From positions 1 through 40,669 of the forward strand of contig JAFGEX010000061.1 in assembly GCA_016931355.1 (NCBI GenBank): DNA of 40,669 nucleotides, written 5' to 3'. Made by a program: the position numbers and the translations under genes. Positions 7,178 through 14,648 of this stretch are shown one piece after another. Origin of the DNA: a bacterium (GTDB lineage Bacteria; Zhuqueibacterota; QNDG01; JABMRT01). The first letter of the stretch is position 1. Each line of letters starts with the position of its first letter. Below the pieces are notes generated by a model, which worked only from the letters and a program-made list of their open reading frames with translations, searched no databases and was not told where the DNA came from.

Positions 7178-8189
7178 GCGGCCTCCTTTGATAGGCCAGA
7201 TCGATGAGGAGGTTTACGAATTCCGCGTAAGGGATCCCCGCAGCCTTCAGGCCCTTCGCATAACCGGCATCCGGCGAAATGTCCGGATTGGGATTGTATT
7301 CCAGCACGAATATCTTTCCGGCGGAGTTGACCCGGACATCGATCCGGCCGTAATCCCTGCCGTTGAGGAGCCGGTACACCTGCAGGGCGACATTCTTCAA
7401 TTTCGTCCTGAGCTCGCTCCGGATGGGCGCCGGGCAAACGGAAGGCGTCCTCCGGTACATGGGATGGGACTCGATCCACTTGGCTTCATAACTCGTGATA
7501 TGCGGTTCGCCTTTCCGGAGCGCCGAAAAATCGATCTCGGAAACAGGGAGCGCCTTCGGGGGATAATTGCCGAGAATGCCGATGTTGAATTCCCGGCCTT
7601 CGATGTATTTCTCCACCAGTACGGGCTGGTGATAGAGTCTCAATAAAAATTGAACCTTTTCCTGCAATTCCTCCAGATTATGAACCACGGCATCGTGGGA
7701 GATGCCGAGGCTGGCGTCCTCGGATGCCGGTTTGGCGATGAGCGGATATTTCAACGATGACCTTCTGGGCTCCGACGTATAAACCTCGTAGGGAGGCGTA
7801 CTGATTTTCCGCGATTCGAAAATCTGCTTGGACAGCACCTTGTTCTGCGCGAATCCCAGGGTGAGGGCCGGATTCCCCGTATAGGGAATACCCAGCATTT
7901 CCCATATGCCGGCCACGTGCATCTCGTTTCTCGAACTGCCGCGGTAACCCTCGCAGAAATTGAAGATGACATCCGGCCTGCGCCGCCGGATTTTCGGGAC
8001 ATCCGTCACAATGTTTTCAAGTTCGAATATCGCGACCGTATGCCCTGCCTCCCGCGCCGCCTCGGTCACGGCACTGACCTCCTGCGAGACGGCTTCCTCG
8101 GAAATGGAGTCCACCGCAGACTGCGGCAGCTGTCCGGATTGATTATAGACGACGAGCACGCGGTATCTTTTATTCTTGGGCCGCTTCAC
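7170..8189 (-). CDS. D-alanine-D-alanine ligase-like ATP-grasp enzyme (second of pair)
   Basis: This 339-residue ATP-grasp ligase joins a carboxylate to an amine through an acyl-phosphate. The N-terminal Rossmann-like half starts RYRVLVVYNQSG and includes FNFCEGYRGSSR. The ATP-grasp half has YPLIAKPASEDASLGI (ATP-binding lysine and loop), PVLVEKYIEGREFNIGIL, and the metal-binding end GRIDVRVNS...VLEYNPNPDI. The GTG start overlaps the stop of the preceding ATP-grasp gene (GTGA), so the two ligases are made together. Cell-wall Ddl is usually encoded with mur/fts genes, which are absent here, so a dedicated biosynthetic role is more likely. It may act in sequence with its partner to build a di- or tripeptide; substrates are unknown. 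Confidence 0.88.
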   Translation of the reverse strand: MKRPKNKRYRVLVVYNQSGQLPQSAVDSISEEAVSQEVSAVTEAAREAGHTVAIFELENIVTDVPKIRRRRPDVIFNFCEGYRGSSRNEMHVAGIWEMLGIPYTGNPALTLGFAQNKVLSKQIFESRKISTPPYEVYTSEPRRSSLKYPLIAKPASEDASLGISHDAVVHNLEELQEKVQFLLRLYHQPVLVEKYIEGREFNIGILGNYPPKALPVSEIDFSALRKGEPHITSYEAKWIESHPMYRRTPSVCPAPIRSELRTKLKNVALQVYRLLNGRDYGRIDVRVNSAGKIFVLEYNPNPDISPDAGYAKGLKAAGIPYAEFVNLLIDLAYQRRPRD

Positions 8190-9232
8190 GTCCGGATCCC
8201 CCAGCGTTCCGCTGCGATGCCGATGACTTTTTCGAGCATGGCCGCATAATCGTATCCCGCCGTCCGGGCCGCCTTCGGGAAACAGGAGTTATCCTCCGGT
8301 TTCGGAAGAATGCCGGGCAGCGGATTCAGTTCGAGAATGTGCGGTTTTCCGCTCTGATCCATTCGAACGTCGATCCTGCACCAGTCGCGGATATTCAGGA
8401 CGCGAAAGGCTGAACGGACCAGCGATTCAATGGACTCCTTTTCGACCCGGGTCAGGGAAGCCGGGCATTTGAAAATGTCCAGCGGTTTTCCCGGCGTATC
8501 CCAGATCCACTTGGCCTCGTAAGAATAAACGGGCCTGGCGCCTGCCGGCAGGTCATCGTACCGGATGGCGACGATCGGCAGCACCTCAATTTGATCGCCG
8601 TTCCCCCACAGCGCAACCGTGAATTCGTCACCCTGGAGAAACTGCTCCATGAGCACCGGCTGCCGGTACTTCAAGAAGGCGTCGTTGATTTGCCGGACCG
8701 CCTCCTCCCCGTTATCGACCACGGAATGGTCGAAAATGCCTTTGCTGCTTCCCTCCGCCACCGGCTTGATGATGGCCGGAAACGGAAAGTGATCCATATG
8801 GACCGGAAAATCCGGATCAAGCGTGCGGAATGCGGGGGTCGGAATGCCGTTGTAAGCGAGCACCTCTTTTGCCCTGGCCTTGTTCAGGCAGATCGCCAGT
8901 TCCAGGGGTCCGGATCCCGTGTAGGGGATCCCCATCCTTTCACAGATCATCGGCACGTAGGATTCCCTGAAATCGCCGAAAAGTCCTTCTGCAATGTTGA
9001 ACACAAGTTCCGGCTTGGCGGACTTGATTTTTTCTCCGGCTTCTTCATCCGCCTCGATGCCCGTCACCCTGTGCCCGTTGCCTTTCAGGGTTTCCAGGAT
9101 ATGCCGGATGGTGGTCCATGAATCGCCCTCTGCAAAAAAATCTTCAGGCGTTTCCGAATCTCCCGCAGGGTATCTCCTGCGGTATTCTTTCTCCAAGCCT
9201 TCCTTGCTGCTGTACGCTAAAACCAGATTCAA
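8186..9232 (-). CDS. D-alanine-D-alanine ligase-like ATP-grasp enzyme (first of pair)
   Basis: This is a 348-residue ATP-grasp ligase of the Ddl family. Key features are the N-terminal strand LNLVLAYSSKEG, ELVFNIAEGLFGDFRES, the ATP-binding segment FPAIIKPVAEGSSKGI, PVLMEQFLQGDEFTV, and the metal/substrate end CRIDVRMDQ...ILELNPLPGILP. The TTG at 9232 is preferred as start because GGAG lies 5 nt before it. An in-frame ATG at 9283 has no ribosome-binding site and falls inside a sigma54-type promoter sequence. It is the first gene of the ligase-ligase-GNAT-aminomutase operon and is coupled to the next gene by a GTGA overlap. The reaction partner is unknown; a role in cell-wall synthesis is unlikely from context. 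Confidence 0.88.
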   Translation of the reverse strand: MNLVLAYSSKEGLEKEYRRRYPAGDSETPEDFFAEGDSWTTIRHILETLKGNGHRVTGIEADEEAGEKIKSAKPELVFNIAEGLFGDFRESYVPMICERMGIPYTGSGPLELAICLNKARAKEVLAYNGIPTPAFRTLDPDFPVHMDHFPFPAIIKPVAEGSSKGIFDHSVVDNGEEAVRQINDAFLKYRQPVLMEQFLQGDEFTVALWGNGDQIEVLPIVAIRYDDLPAGARPVYSYEAKWIWDTPGKPLDIFKCPASLTRVEKESIESLVRSAFRVLNIRDWCRIDVRMDQSGKPHILELNPLPGILPKPEDNSCFPKAARTAGYDYAAMLEKVIGIAAERWGIRT

Positions 9233-9271
9233 GTCTTCTCCGTCACAAAAACAATTTGTTTTTTGATTTTC

Positions 9272-9288
9272 TACAACGATCATGCCAA
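9272..9288 (-). promoter_or_regulatory. Candidate sigma54 (-24/-12) promoter
   Basis: The minus strand reads TTGGCATGATCGTTGTA, against the consensus TTGGCACG-N4-TTGCA. It has the GG at -24 and the correct spacing, with one departure at -12 (GT instead of GC). Transcription would start near 9261, about 29 nt before the TTG start at 9232. The gene upstream encodes a sigma54-dependent activator. Confidence 0.65.
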
Positions 9289-9375
9289 AACAATTGCGAA
9301 ATTTTTTAAATCATAGTTTTCAATTATTTACAAATATAACAAAATAATGTTTTTCTTCTGGGAATCCGGATATAT

Positions 9376-9468
9376 TCTCAATATGATAAAAAAAACGATT
9401 TGCGGATTACAGGTCTCTCATTTTGAGAAAATAAAAAGAAATTGAAAAAAAATTTTATCATTATGATA
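9376..9468. promoter_or_regulatory. Three phased palindromic sites: candidate upstream activator sites
   Basis: Three 13-mers lie at 9376-9388 (TCTCAATATGATA), 9416-9428 (TCTCATTTTGAGA) and 9456-9468 (TATCATTATGATA). They fit TMTCA-WTW-TGAKA and their centres are exactly 40 bp apart. They sit about 95, 135 and 175 bp upstream of the candidate -24 element, the usual distance for NtrC-family enhancer sites. The Fis-type helix-turn-helix of the adjacent regulator is the likely binder. Confidence 0.7.
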
Positions 9469-9524
9469 GATTTTTAAAAGGATTTCGAATGGGTAAAAGG
9501 ATCGGATGGATTTTTTTCAGCTGC

Positions 9525-9682
9525 AGATTGAAGGTTCCCGCAGCAAGCGAAGGAAAATGCGATCGCGTATCAAGTGAGGTTTCCCGCCGCAACCGGCGGG
9601 GAATCATCAAAGGGCAGGGAGAAGAACGTCTGGATTCGCTCGCTTCCTTCGCGGCATGCCGAAGGAGAATGCGCGCGCCTCA
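9525..9682 (+). repeat. Dispersed hairpin repeat, copy 2 (diverged, partly doubled)
   Basis: A truncated unit (GATTGAAGGTTCCCGCAGC, 9526-9544) is followed by a fuller one. The fuller unit has the hairpin TTCCCGCCG/CGGCGGGGAA (9581-9603), then GGATTCGCTCGCTTCCTTCG and GGAGAATGCGC, the same motif order as the copies at 941 and 40585. It fills the gap between the regulator's stop and the activator sites; no gene is seen here. Confidence 0.65.
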
Positions 9683-9753
9683 AGATACAATCTGCCGGCA
9701 TGCGCATCCGCCGCATCGAACCGACGGCGAGCGGGACATGATTCTTTTCCGGT

Positions 9754-11109
9754 TTAATCCTCCAATTGATACTCTTTGATCTTTCTGTACAGGGTCGCCA
9801 GTCCGATGTCCAGGGTTCTGGCCGCTTTCTGCTTATCGTCTTCATGAAACTGCAGCGTTTTCTGAATCACGAGTTTTTCAATGTCCATCAGGGTCATGCC
9901 GATCTCAACCCCGATTTTTTTCTCCATTTCGGTGCCGAAAGAGACAAGTCCGGGAAAATGATACGGCTTGAGGATATTCTCGTTGCAAAGCACGACCGCA
10001 CGTTCCACCATGTTCTCCAGTTCGCGCACATTCCCCCGCCAGGGATGGCGAAGGCACATTTTGATGACATCGGGATCGATGCCCTGTACATTCTTCTGGT
10101 TCACTTCGTTGTATTTCTCAATGAAATGCTGGATCAGAAAGGGAATGTCCTCCGACCTCTCCCGGAGGGGCGGAACCCGAATGGAAATCACGTTCAGCCT
10201 GTAAAACAGGTCCTCCCGGAAGGTCCCGTCCGCCACCCTTCTCTCCAGGTCCGCATTGGTGGCTGAGATGATGCGCACATCCAGTTTGAGCGTCTCCGTT
10301 CCGCCCAACCTTTCGAACTCCCCGTCCTGCAGGAAATGGAGGAGTTTGGCCTGGGTCATGAGGTTCATGTCCCCGATTTCATCCAGGAACAGCGTCCCCT
10401 CCTCCGCCATTTCAATCTTTCCCTTTTTCTGCTTCACCGCTCCGGTGAAGGCCCCCTTCTCATAACCGAACAGCTCCGCCTCGAGCAGGTTTTCAGGAAT
10501 GGCGCAGCAATTGATTTTAATGAAAGGCTTTTCATTTCTCTGGCTCCGGTGATGGATGAGGAAGGCGATGACCTCCTTGCCGGTCCCCGTCTCGCCCGTG
10601 ATCAGAACCGTACTCCTGGAGGTCGCCACCTGCTCCGCGAATTCCAGAATGTTTTTGAACTTCCGGCTCACACCGACCGGCTGGGGAAAAGACTTTTCCA
10701 TCTGAAGGACTTTTCGAAGCCTCTCGTTCTCCCTGCGGAGTATCACGTTTTCGCCGATGCGCTTGATCAACCGCTTCAGATCCGCGATCCGGAAAGGTTT
10801 GACGAGGTAATCGGCCGCGCCGGCGCGTATCGCCTCCACCGCGGACTCCACGGATCCGAATGCGGTGATGATGATGACTTCGATCTGCGGAAAATGCTCC
10901 TTGACGTATTGCAGGATTTCGAGGCCGGACCCGTCCTTGAGTTTGAGATCCGTCACCACGATGTCCGGGTGTTTGGCCTCCAGATGATGCATGCTCTCCT
11001 TGTAGGAGGATACGGCATGGATGTGTAATTCTTTGCCCTCGAGACTCATTTTCAAGGCCTGCAGGGCATCCACATCGTCGTCGACGAGAAGCAGGTTCAA
11101 GGCATTCAC
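9754..11109 (-). CDS. NtrC-family sigma54-dependent response regulator
   Basis: This is a 451-residue transcription activator. The receiver domain (about 4-120) has acidic residues D10/D11, phosphoacceptor D54 (IVVTDLKL), T82 and K104 (LVKPF). The AAA+ domain has Walker A GETGTGKE (172-179), the sigma54-contacting GAFTGA loop (219-224) and Walker B LFLDEIGD. A Fis-type helix-turn-helix ends the protein (KAARTLDIGLATLYRKIKEY). The GTG start at 11109 overlaps the kinase stop (GTGA) and has GGAG 7 nt upstream, so the two are coupled. Its most likely target is the sigma54-type promoter about 470 bp downstream, in front of the ligase-GNAT-aminomutase operon. Family and mechanism are certain; the target is inferred. 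Confidence 0.95.
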   Translation of the reverse strand: MNALNLLLVDDDVDALQALKMSLEGKELHIHAVSSYKESMHHLEAKHPDIVVTDLKLKDGSGLEILQYVKEHFPQIEVIIITAFGSVESAVEAIRAGAADYLVKPFRIADLKRLIKRIGENVILRRENERLRKVLQMEKSFPQPVGVSRKFKNILEFAEQVATSRSTVLITGETGTGKEVIAFLIHHRSQRNEKPFIKINCCAIPENLLEAELFGYEKGAFTGAVKQKKGKIEMAEEGTLFLDEIGDMNLMTQAKLLHFLQDGEFERLGGTETLKLDVRIISATNADLERRVADGTFREDLFYRLNVISIRVPPLRERSEDIPFLIQHFIEKYNEVNQKNVQGIDPDVIKMCLRHPWRGNVRELENMVERAVVLCNENILKPYHFPGLVSFGTEMEKKIGVEIGMTLMDIEKLVIQKTLQFHEDDKQKAARTLDIGLATLYRKIKEYQLED

Positions 11110-12680
11110 GGATTTTCTCCTGGATTCCACAAGGGCAGGCTGATGGTAAAGCAAGTCCCCTGATCAGGGTCGGACCGGACGGTCATCCGGCCCCGGTGCG
11201 CTTCCACGATTTCCCTGGAAATAAAAAGACCGAGGCCTTCTCCCGCCGGCTTGGTGGTGAAAAAGGGTTCGAAGATTTTTTTGAGATGATTCGGATCGAT
11301 CCCCGGCCCGTTGTCCCGTATCTGGACGAGCAGCCTCTTCCGGCGCCGCCGGATGGAAATGGCGATGCATCCGGAGGGCCCGAGGACCTCGAACGCATTC
11401 TGAATCAGATTGGTGAACACGCGCTTCAACTGGAGCCAATCCGCCAGTATCCAAAAAGGTGTCCTCGGCTTTTGAAACCGGACCTGGACTTTTTTGACCG
11501 AGGCTTCGTAGCGGACGTCCTCCAGCATGTCGGTCAGATGGATGCTGATGTTCTCCGGCTGCATGTGCAGTTCGGTCAGATGCGTATAGGCCAGATAATG
11601 GTTCAGGCTCTGCGAAAGCTGATGAACCTGACGCTGGATCTTGTCGATCAGGTCCTGCGCCTCCGGCTTGATGCTCCCGTGATCCTTCATCAGCATGGAT
11701 TCCAGAAGCTCGGTGTTCAGCCCGATCGTGTTCAGCGGATTCCGGATATCATGCATCATGGCGCTGGTCAGGCGCGAAATGGTGGTCAGCTTGTCGATTC
11801 GCTTGACCTGCGACGAAAATTTTGATTTCTCGCCGACTTCCTGGAAGAGGATGACGAAGCAGATTTTCCCAAGGTAGGCTTTCCTGAAAACGCGGACGGA
11901 AACGAGGGCTGCAAACGTGCCGCCTTCCTTGAGCCGGATCCGCAGATGCATATGGATGCGGCCCCGCGATTCGGTGCTCAGTTTCTCGAGAAACAACTTC
12001 TGCGAGGGCCCGTGCAGGATTTCCTGAAATTTCTTTTTGAGAATATCGGAGGGTTGAAAACCGGTCAAAACAACGGCCATGGGATTCCAGTGAAGGACAT
12101 TGAGGGCCTCATCACAGTCCGCGACGCCGATCGGAAATTCCTTGACGATCTGGTAAATGGCGTTGAGCTGGCTCTGCAGGTCGTTTTTAACGATGCTGAG
12201 TTCTTCGATCAGCTGCCGGTCCTTCTGCTGCCTCTCCAATACCCATCCCAGCCAGCGCTCCCGCGTGACGGAGGAGGCGCGGTTCAGAAGCTCGAGGACC
12301 GGGAGGAGGCTGATCGTCACCGGCGCTCCCTTTGAACCGATTTCGTCCAGGGGAATGCGGCCCACCTGAAGCATGAAACCGGACAACAACCCCAGCAACG
12401 CGGGGAAATGCGCCATGTCGCCGGACTGGACGGGCCAAAGAGCCTGAAGCGCCTTGTTGAAACCCTGTCCGAAATCACCGGCTTTTTCCGTCCGGCAATC
12501 CTCGGCCAGCTTCGCTGCAAGCGTGCGGATCCAATCCCTGCGCATTTCAATGGGGATGTTCGATGCGGAATCCGCGGATTCCCCGGCAGACGCGATGCGA
12601 TCCGCTAATGCCTCCTTGTGGCGTTCGAGCCATTGACCCGCCCGGTCCAGCAGCTCCCGGTCGAAACCGTCTGAATTCAT
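11106..12680 (-). CDS. Cytoplasmic PAS-containing sensor histidine kinase
   Basis: This 524-residue kinase has no transmembrane segment. An unassigned helical N-terminal region covers about residues 1-150, followed by a coiled-coil linker, a PAS domain (about 173-285), the dimerisation/phosphoacceptor helix with H310 (SAMMHDIRNPLN), and an HATPase_c domain with N-box NLIQNAFEV, DNGPGID and GEGLGL motifs. Start ATG 12680 overlaps the stop of the upstream ATP-grasp gene (ATGA), and its stop overlaps the regulator start (GTGA). The lack of membrane helices suggests it senses an intracellular metabolite or protein partner. The N-terminal region, or the coupled ATP-grasp protein, could supply the signal. 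Confidence 0.93.
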   Translation of the reverse strand: MNSDGFDRELLDRAGQWLERHKEALADRIASAGESADSASNIPIEMRRDWIRTLAAKLAEDCRTEKAGDFGQGFNKALQALWPVQSGDMAHFPALLGLLSGFMLQVGRIPLDEIGSKGAPVTISLLPVLELLNRASSVTRERWLGWVLERQQKDRQLIEELSIVKNDLQSQLNAIYQIVKEFPIGVADCDEALNVLHWNPMAVVLTGFQPSDILKKKFQEILHGPSQKLFLEKLSTESRGRIHMHLRIRLKEGGTFAALVSVRVFRKAYLGKICFVILFQEVGEKSKFSSQVKRIDKLTTISRLTSAMMHDIRNPLNTIGLNTELLESMLMKDHGSIKPEAQDLIDKIQRQVHQLSQSLNHYLAYTHLTELHMQPENISIHLTDMLEDVRYEASVKKVQVRFQKPRTPFWILADWLQLKRVFTNLIQNAFEVLGPSGCIAISIRRRRKRLLVQIRDNGPGIDPNHLKKIFEPFFTTKPAGEGLGLFISREIVEAHRGRMTVRSDPDQGTCFTISLPLWNPGENP

Positions 12681-13621
12681 GACCGTCCTTCCCGAACTTC
12701 CGGCCGGTTTTCCAGGAGTTCCCGGATGGCATGGATGATCCACCCGGACAAATCCTCCACGAGCCGGTCCGGAACGCCGTCCGGATGCCTGGATTCAAGA
12801 CGCATGTCGCATGATTCGTTGACATAGTCGATGACGATGTCCCTTCCATCCGACATCCGCGCGATTTCGGTTGAGAAGAAACGCAGTCGGCATATGGATG
12901 CGATTTTCCGGATGACCGCCTCGAGGGATTCCAGCCGGTAACGGGACATTTCGCCCGATTCGACGATCCGGTACCGGTGGGTCCTGTCATCCCACCAGGC
13001 GCAGCGGATCAGACCGAAGGCAAAGAAACCCCTGAACCAGAAACGCAGACCGTCCCTTTCCAGGGGAAGAACCTTTTCCTGGAGCAGGTATTTGTCGGAA
13101 CGGAACTCCTGTCTGGCGCGGAGTACATCCTGAAGGGTTTCGGCGCCATCCACGACACCGATCCCCCCGCCGGTCGTGTTGGCCGGTTTGATGATGAAAG
13201 GCCTGCCCAGAAGCGCCAGATCCGCCAGGGAAAGCTGTATATCGGCCGCGGACTGGAAAGGCGGAAGAATGATGGTATAGGGTGTCAACAAGCCCTGGGA
13301 GATGAATTCCAGGTGCATGGTGGCCTTGTCAGACGCCCACGCGAGCCTTGAAAGCGGTTCTATGATTTCAGTACCGGAAGAGGCGCAGGCCGCCTGCAGG
13401 CGGTAAAAGTCCGGATGCGTGTCCGAGGCTCTGTCCAGCAGGCAATGGAAAGTCAGTTTCTTCTCTTCCACACCGCGCAGTGTTTCCCTGAGATTGCGGG
13501 TGTCAATGATCCAGACCTTGAGGCCTTCCCTGCCGGCCAGGTTCCCCAGCCTTTCTACAAAATCCTGATCATATTCCCAATCATAGGCAATGGCCAGATC
13601 GAATTCAACGGATTCGTTCAA
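12677..13621 (-). CDS. ATP-grasp protein coupled to a two-component system
   Basis: This 314-residue protein has a C-terminal ATP-grasp-like domain. RPFIIKPANTTGGGIGVV is the ATP-binding lysine and glycine-rich loop, KYLLQEKVLP is the linker strand, and RDIVIDYVNESCDM stands at the usual metal-binding end. It starts at TTG 13621 with AAGGGG 8 nt upstream, and overlaps the kinase start by 4 bp. It is distinct from the two Ddl-like enzymes further downstream, being closer to RimK/glutathione-synthetase-like folds. The canonical E-x-N metal motif is present only as YVNES, so activity is uncertain. Its position first in the kinase-regulator operon suggests a ligand-binding or signal-generating role, or a third ligation step. 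Confidence 0.75.
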   Translation of the reverse strand: MNESVEFDLAIAYDWEYDQDFVERLGNLAGREGLKVWIIDTRNLRETLRGVEEKKLTFHCLLDRASDTHPDFYRLQAACASSGTEIIEPLSRLAWASDKATMHLEFISQGLLTPYTIILPPFQSAADIQLSLADLALLGRPFIIKPANTTGGGIGVVDGAETLQDVLRARQEFRSDKYLLQEKVLPLERDGLRFWFRGFFAFGLIRCAWWDDRTHRYRIVESGEMSRYRLESLEAVIRKIASICRLRFFSTEIARMSDGRDIVIDYVNESCDMRLESRHPDGVPDRLVEDLSGWIIHAIRELLENRPEVREGRS

Positions 13622-13886
13622 ATCAACCCCTTGTCATCGGGAAAGCATGGGGCATCCTTGATATCCGGCGGCGCTGCACAGCCGCGGATACGATTACGGG
13701 GAAGGCGCAACCAGGCGGATACCCCATGTGAGCCCATTCCCCAGCTAAAAAAACGGCGGAACGCTTCAATCCTCATCATTTTTCAGCGGTTAAAATACGC
13801 AATTCAGGACCAAGAGTCAAGCGGGAGAACCGGGCCGCCTTGCTTTTTGCTTGCGGATGATTGCCTCAATGCTTATGTTATCAGCG

Positions 13887-14648
13887 ATGTCTGAAAAACA
13901 CTTTCATGAACAGGCATATTTCACCCGGGATTACCTCCTTCCCTATTTCGAAAGGCACATACCCGGGTTCCACGGCCTTTCCTTCCTGGAAATCGGATGC
14001 GCGGAAGGCGGATTCCTGCACGTGCTCCATGAAATGGGATTGGCCGTCCAGGGGGTGGAACTGATGAAAGCCCGGGCAGACCTGGCCCGAAGGCTCAGCC
14101 CCGGCCTGAAGGTTCTGACCGGAGACATCACGGACGACCGGATGCCGGAAAGCCTCGCCAGAACCTTCGGCTGCATCGTGCTCAGGGATGTGATCGAACA
14201 TGTTGAGGACCGTGAATCCCTGTTTCGAAACATCGACCGCCTCCTGGAACCCGGTGGATATCTCTATGTCACTTTCCCCCCAAAATATTCGCCGTTCGCC
14301 GGACATCACCAGGTGGGCCGGTCCTGGCTTCGAAAAGTCCCGTACCTGCATCTTCTGCCGGGTTCCTGGATCAAGAGCCTGGGCGCCTGGTCCGGCGAAT
14401 ACCCCCATATCCCCGCAGACGCCAAAAATAATTTCAGGACCGGCCTGACCCTCCGGAAATTTCAGTCGCTGTGCCGGAAGTACGGCTTGAAACCGATCGT
14501 CCGGGAATACTTCCTTGTCCGACCCGTTTACAGGATCCGTTTCGGATGGAAAACCCGCAGAATGCCCCCCCTGCCGGTTCTGGATGAAGTTCTCACATCG
14601 GGATGCGAATGCCTGTTGCGGAAATCCACGGCAGGACTGCAGGGATGA
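13887..14648 (+). CDS. Class I SAM-dependent methyltransferase
   Basis: This is a 253-residue methyltransferase. SAM-binding motif I is LSFLEIGCAEGGFLHVL, the acidic residue after beta2 lies in QGVELMK, and beta4 has FGCIVLRDVIEHVED, the usual methyltransferase_11-type motif. GGYLYVTFPP follows. The C-terminal third (HQVGRSW, LRKVPYLHLLPG) is variable and probably binds the substrate. ATG 13887 is chosen because homology starts there; in-frame TTG 13851 and ATGs at 13857, 13869 and 13875 are alternatives, and none has a clear ribosome-binding site. The stop overlaps the helicase start (ATGA), so the two are co-translated. The substrate is unknown; similar enzymes modify small molecules, lipids or glycans. 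Confidence 0.85.
   Translation: MSEKHFHEQAYFTRDYLLPYFERHIPGFHGLSFLEIGCAEGGFLHVLHEMGLAVQGVELMKARADLARRLSPGLKVLTGDITDDRMPESLARTFGCIVLRDVIEHVEDRESLFRNIDRLLEPGGYLYVTFPPKYSPFAGHHQVGRSWLRKVPYLHLLPGSWIKSLGAWSGEYPHIPADAKNNFRTGLTLRKFQSLCRKYGLKPIVREYFLVRPVYRIRFGWKTRRMPPLPVLDEVLTSGCECLLRKSTAGLQG

Noticed and set aside
9376-9468. Regularly spaced short repeats considered as a CRISPR-like array
   Set aside because: Only three 13-bp units, too short for CRISPR repeats, AT-rich spacers and no cas genes; enhancer sites explain them better.
9489-9779. Plus-strand open frame between the activator sites and the regulator gene
   Set aside because: Made largely of the dispersed repeat and the antisense 3' end of the regulator gene; no recognisable protein.
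13622-13720. Possible further copy of the dispersed repeat
   Set aside because: Only a weak GGGGCATCCTTGAT resemblance, without the hairpin or the GGAGAATGCGC end.
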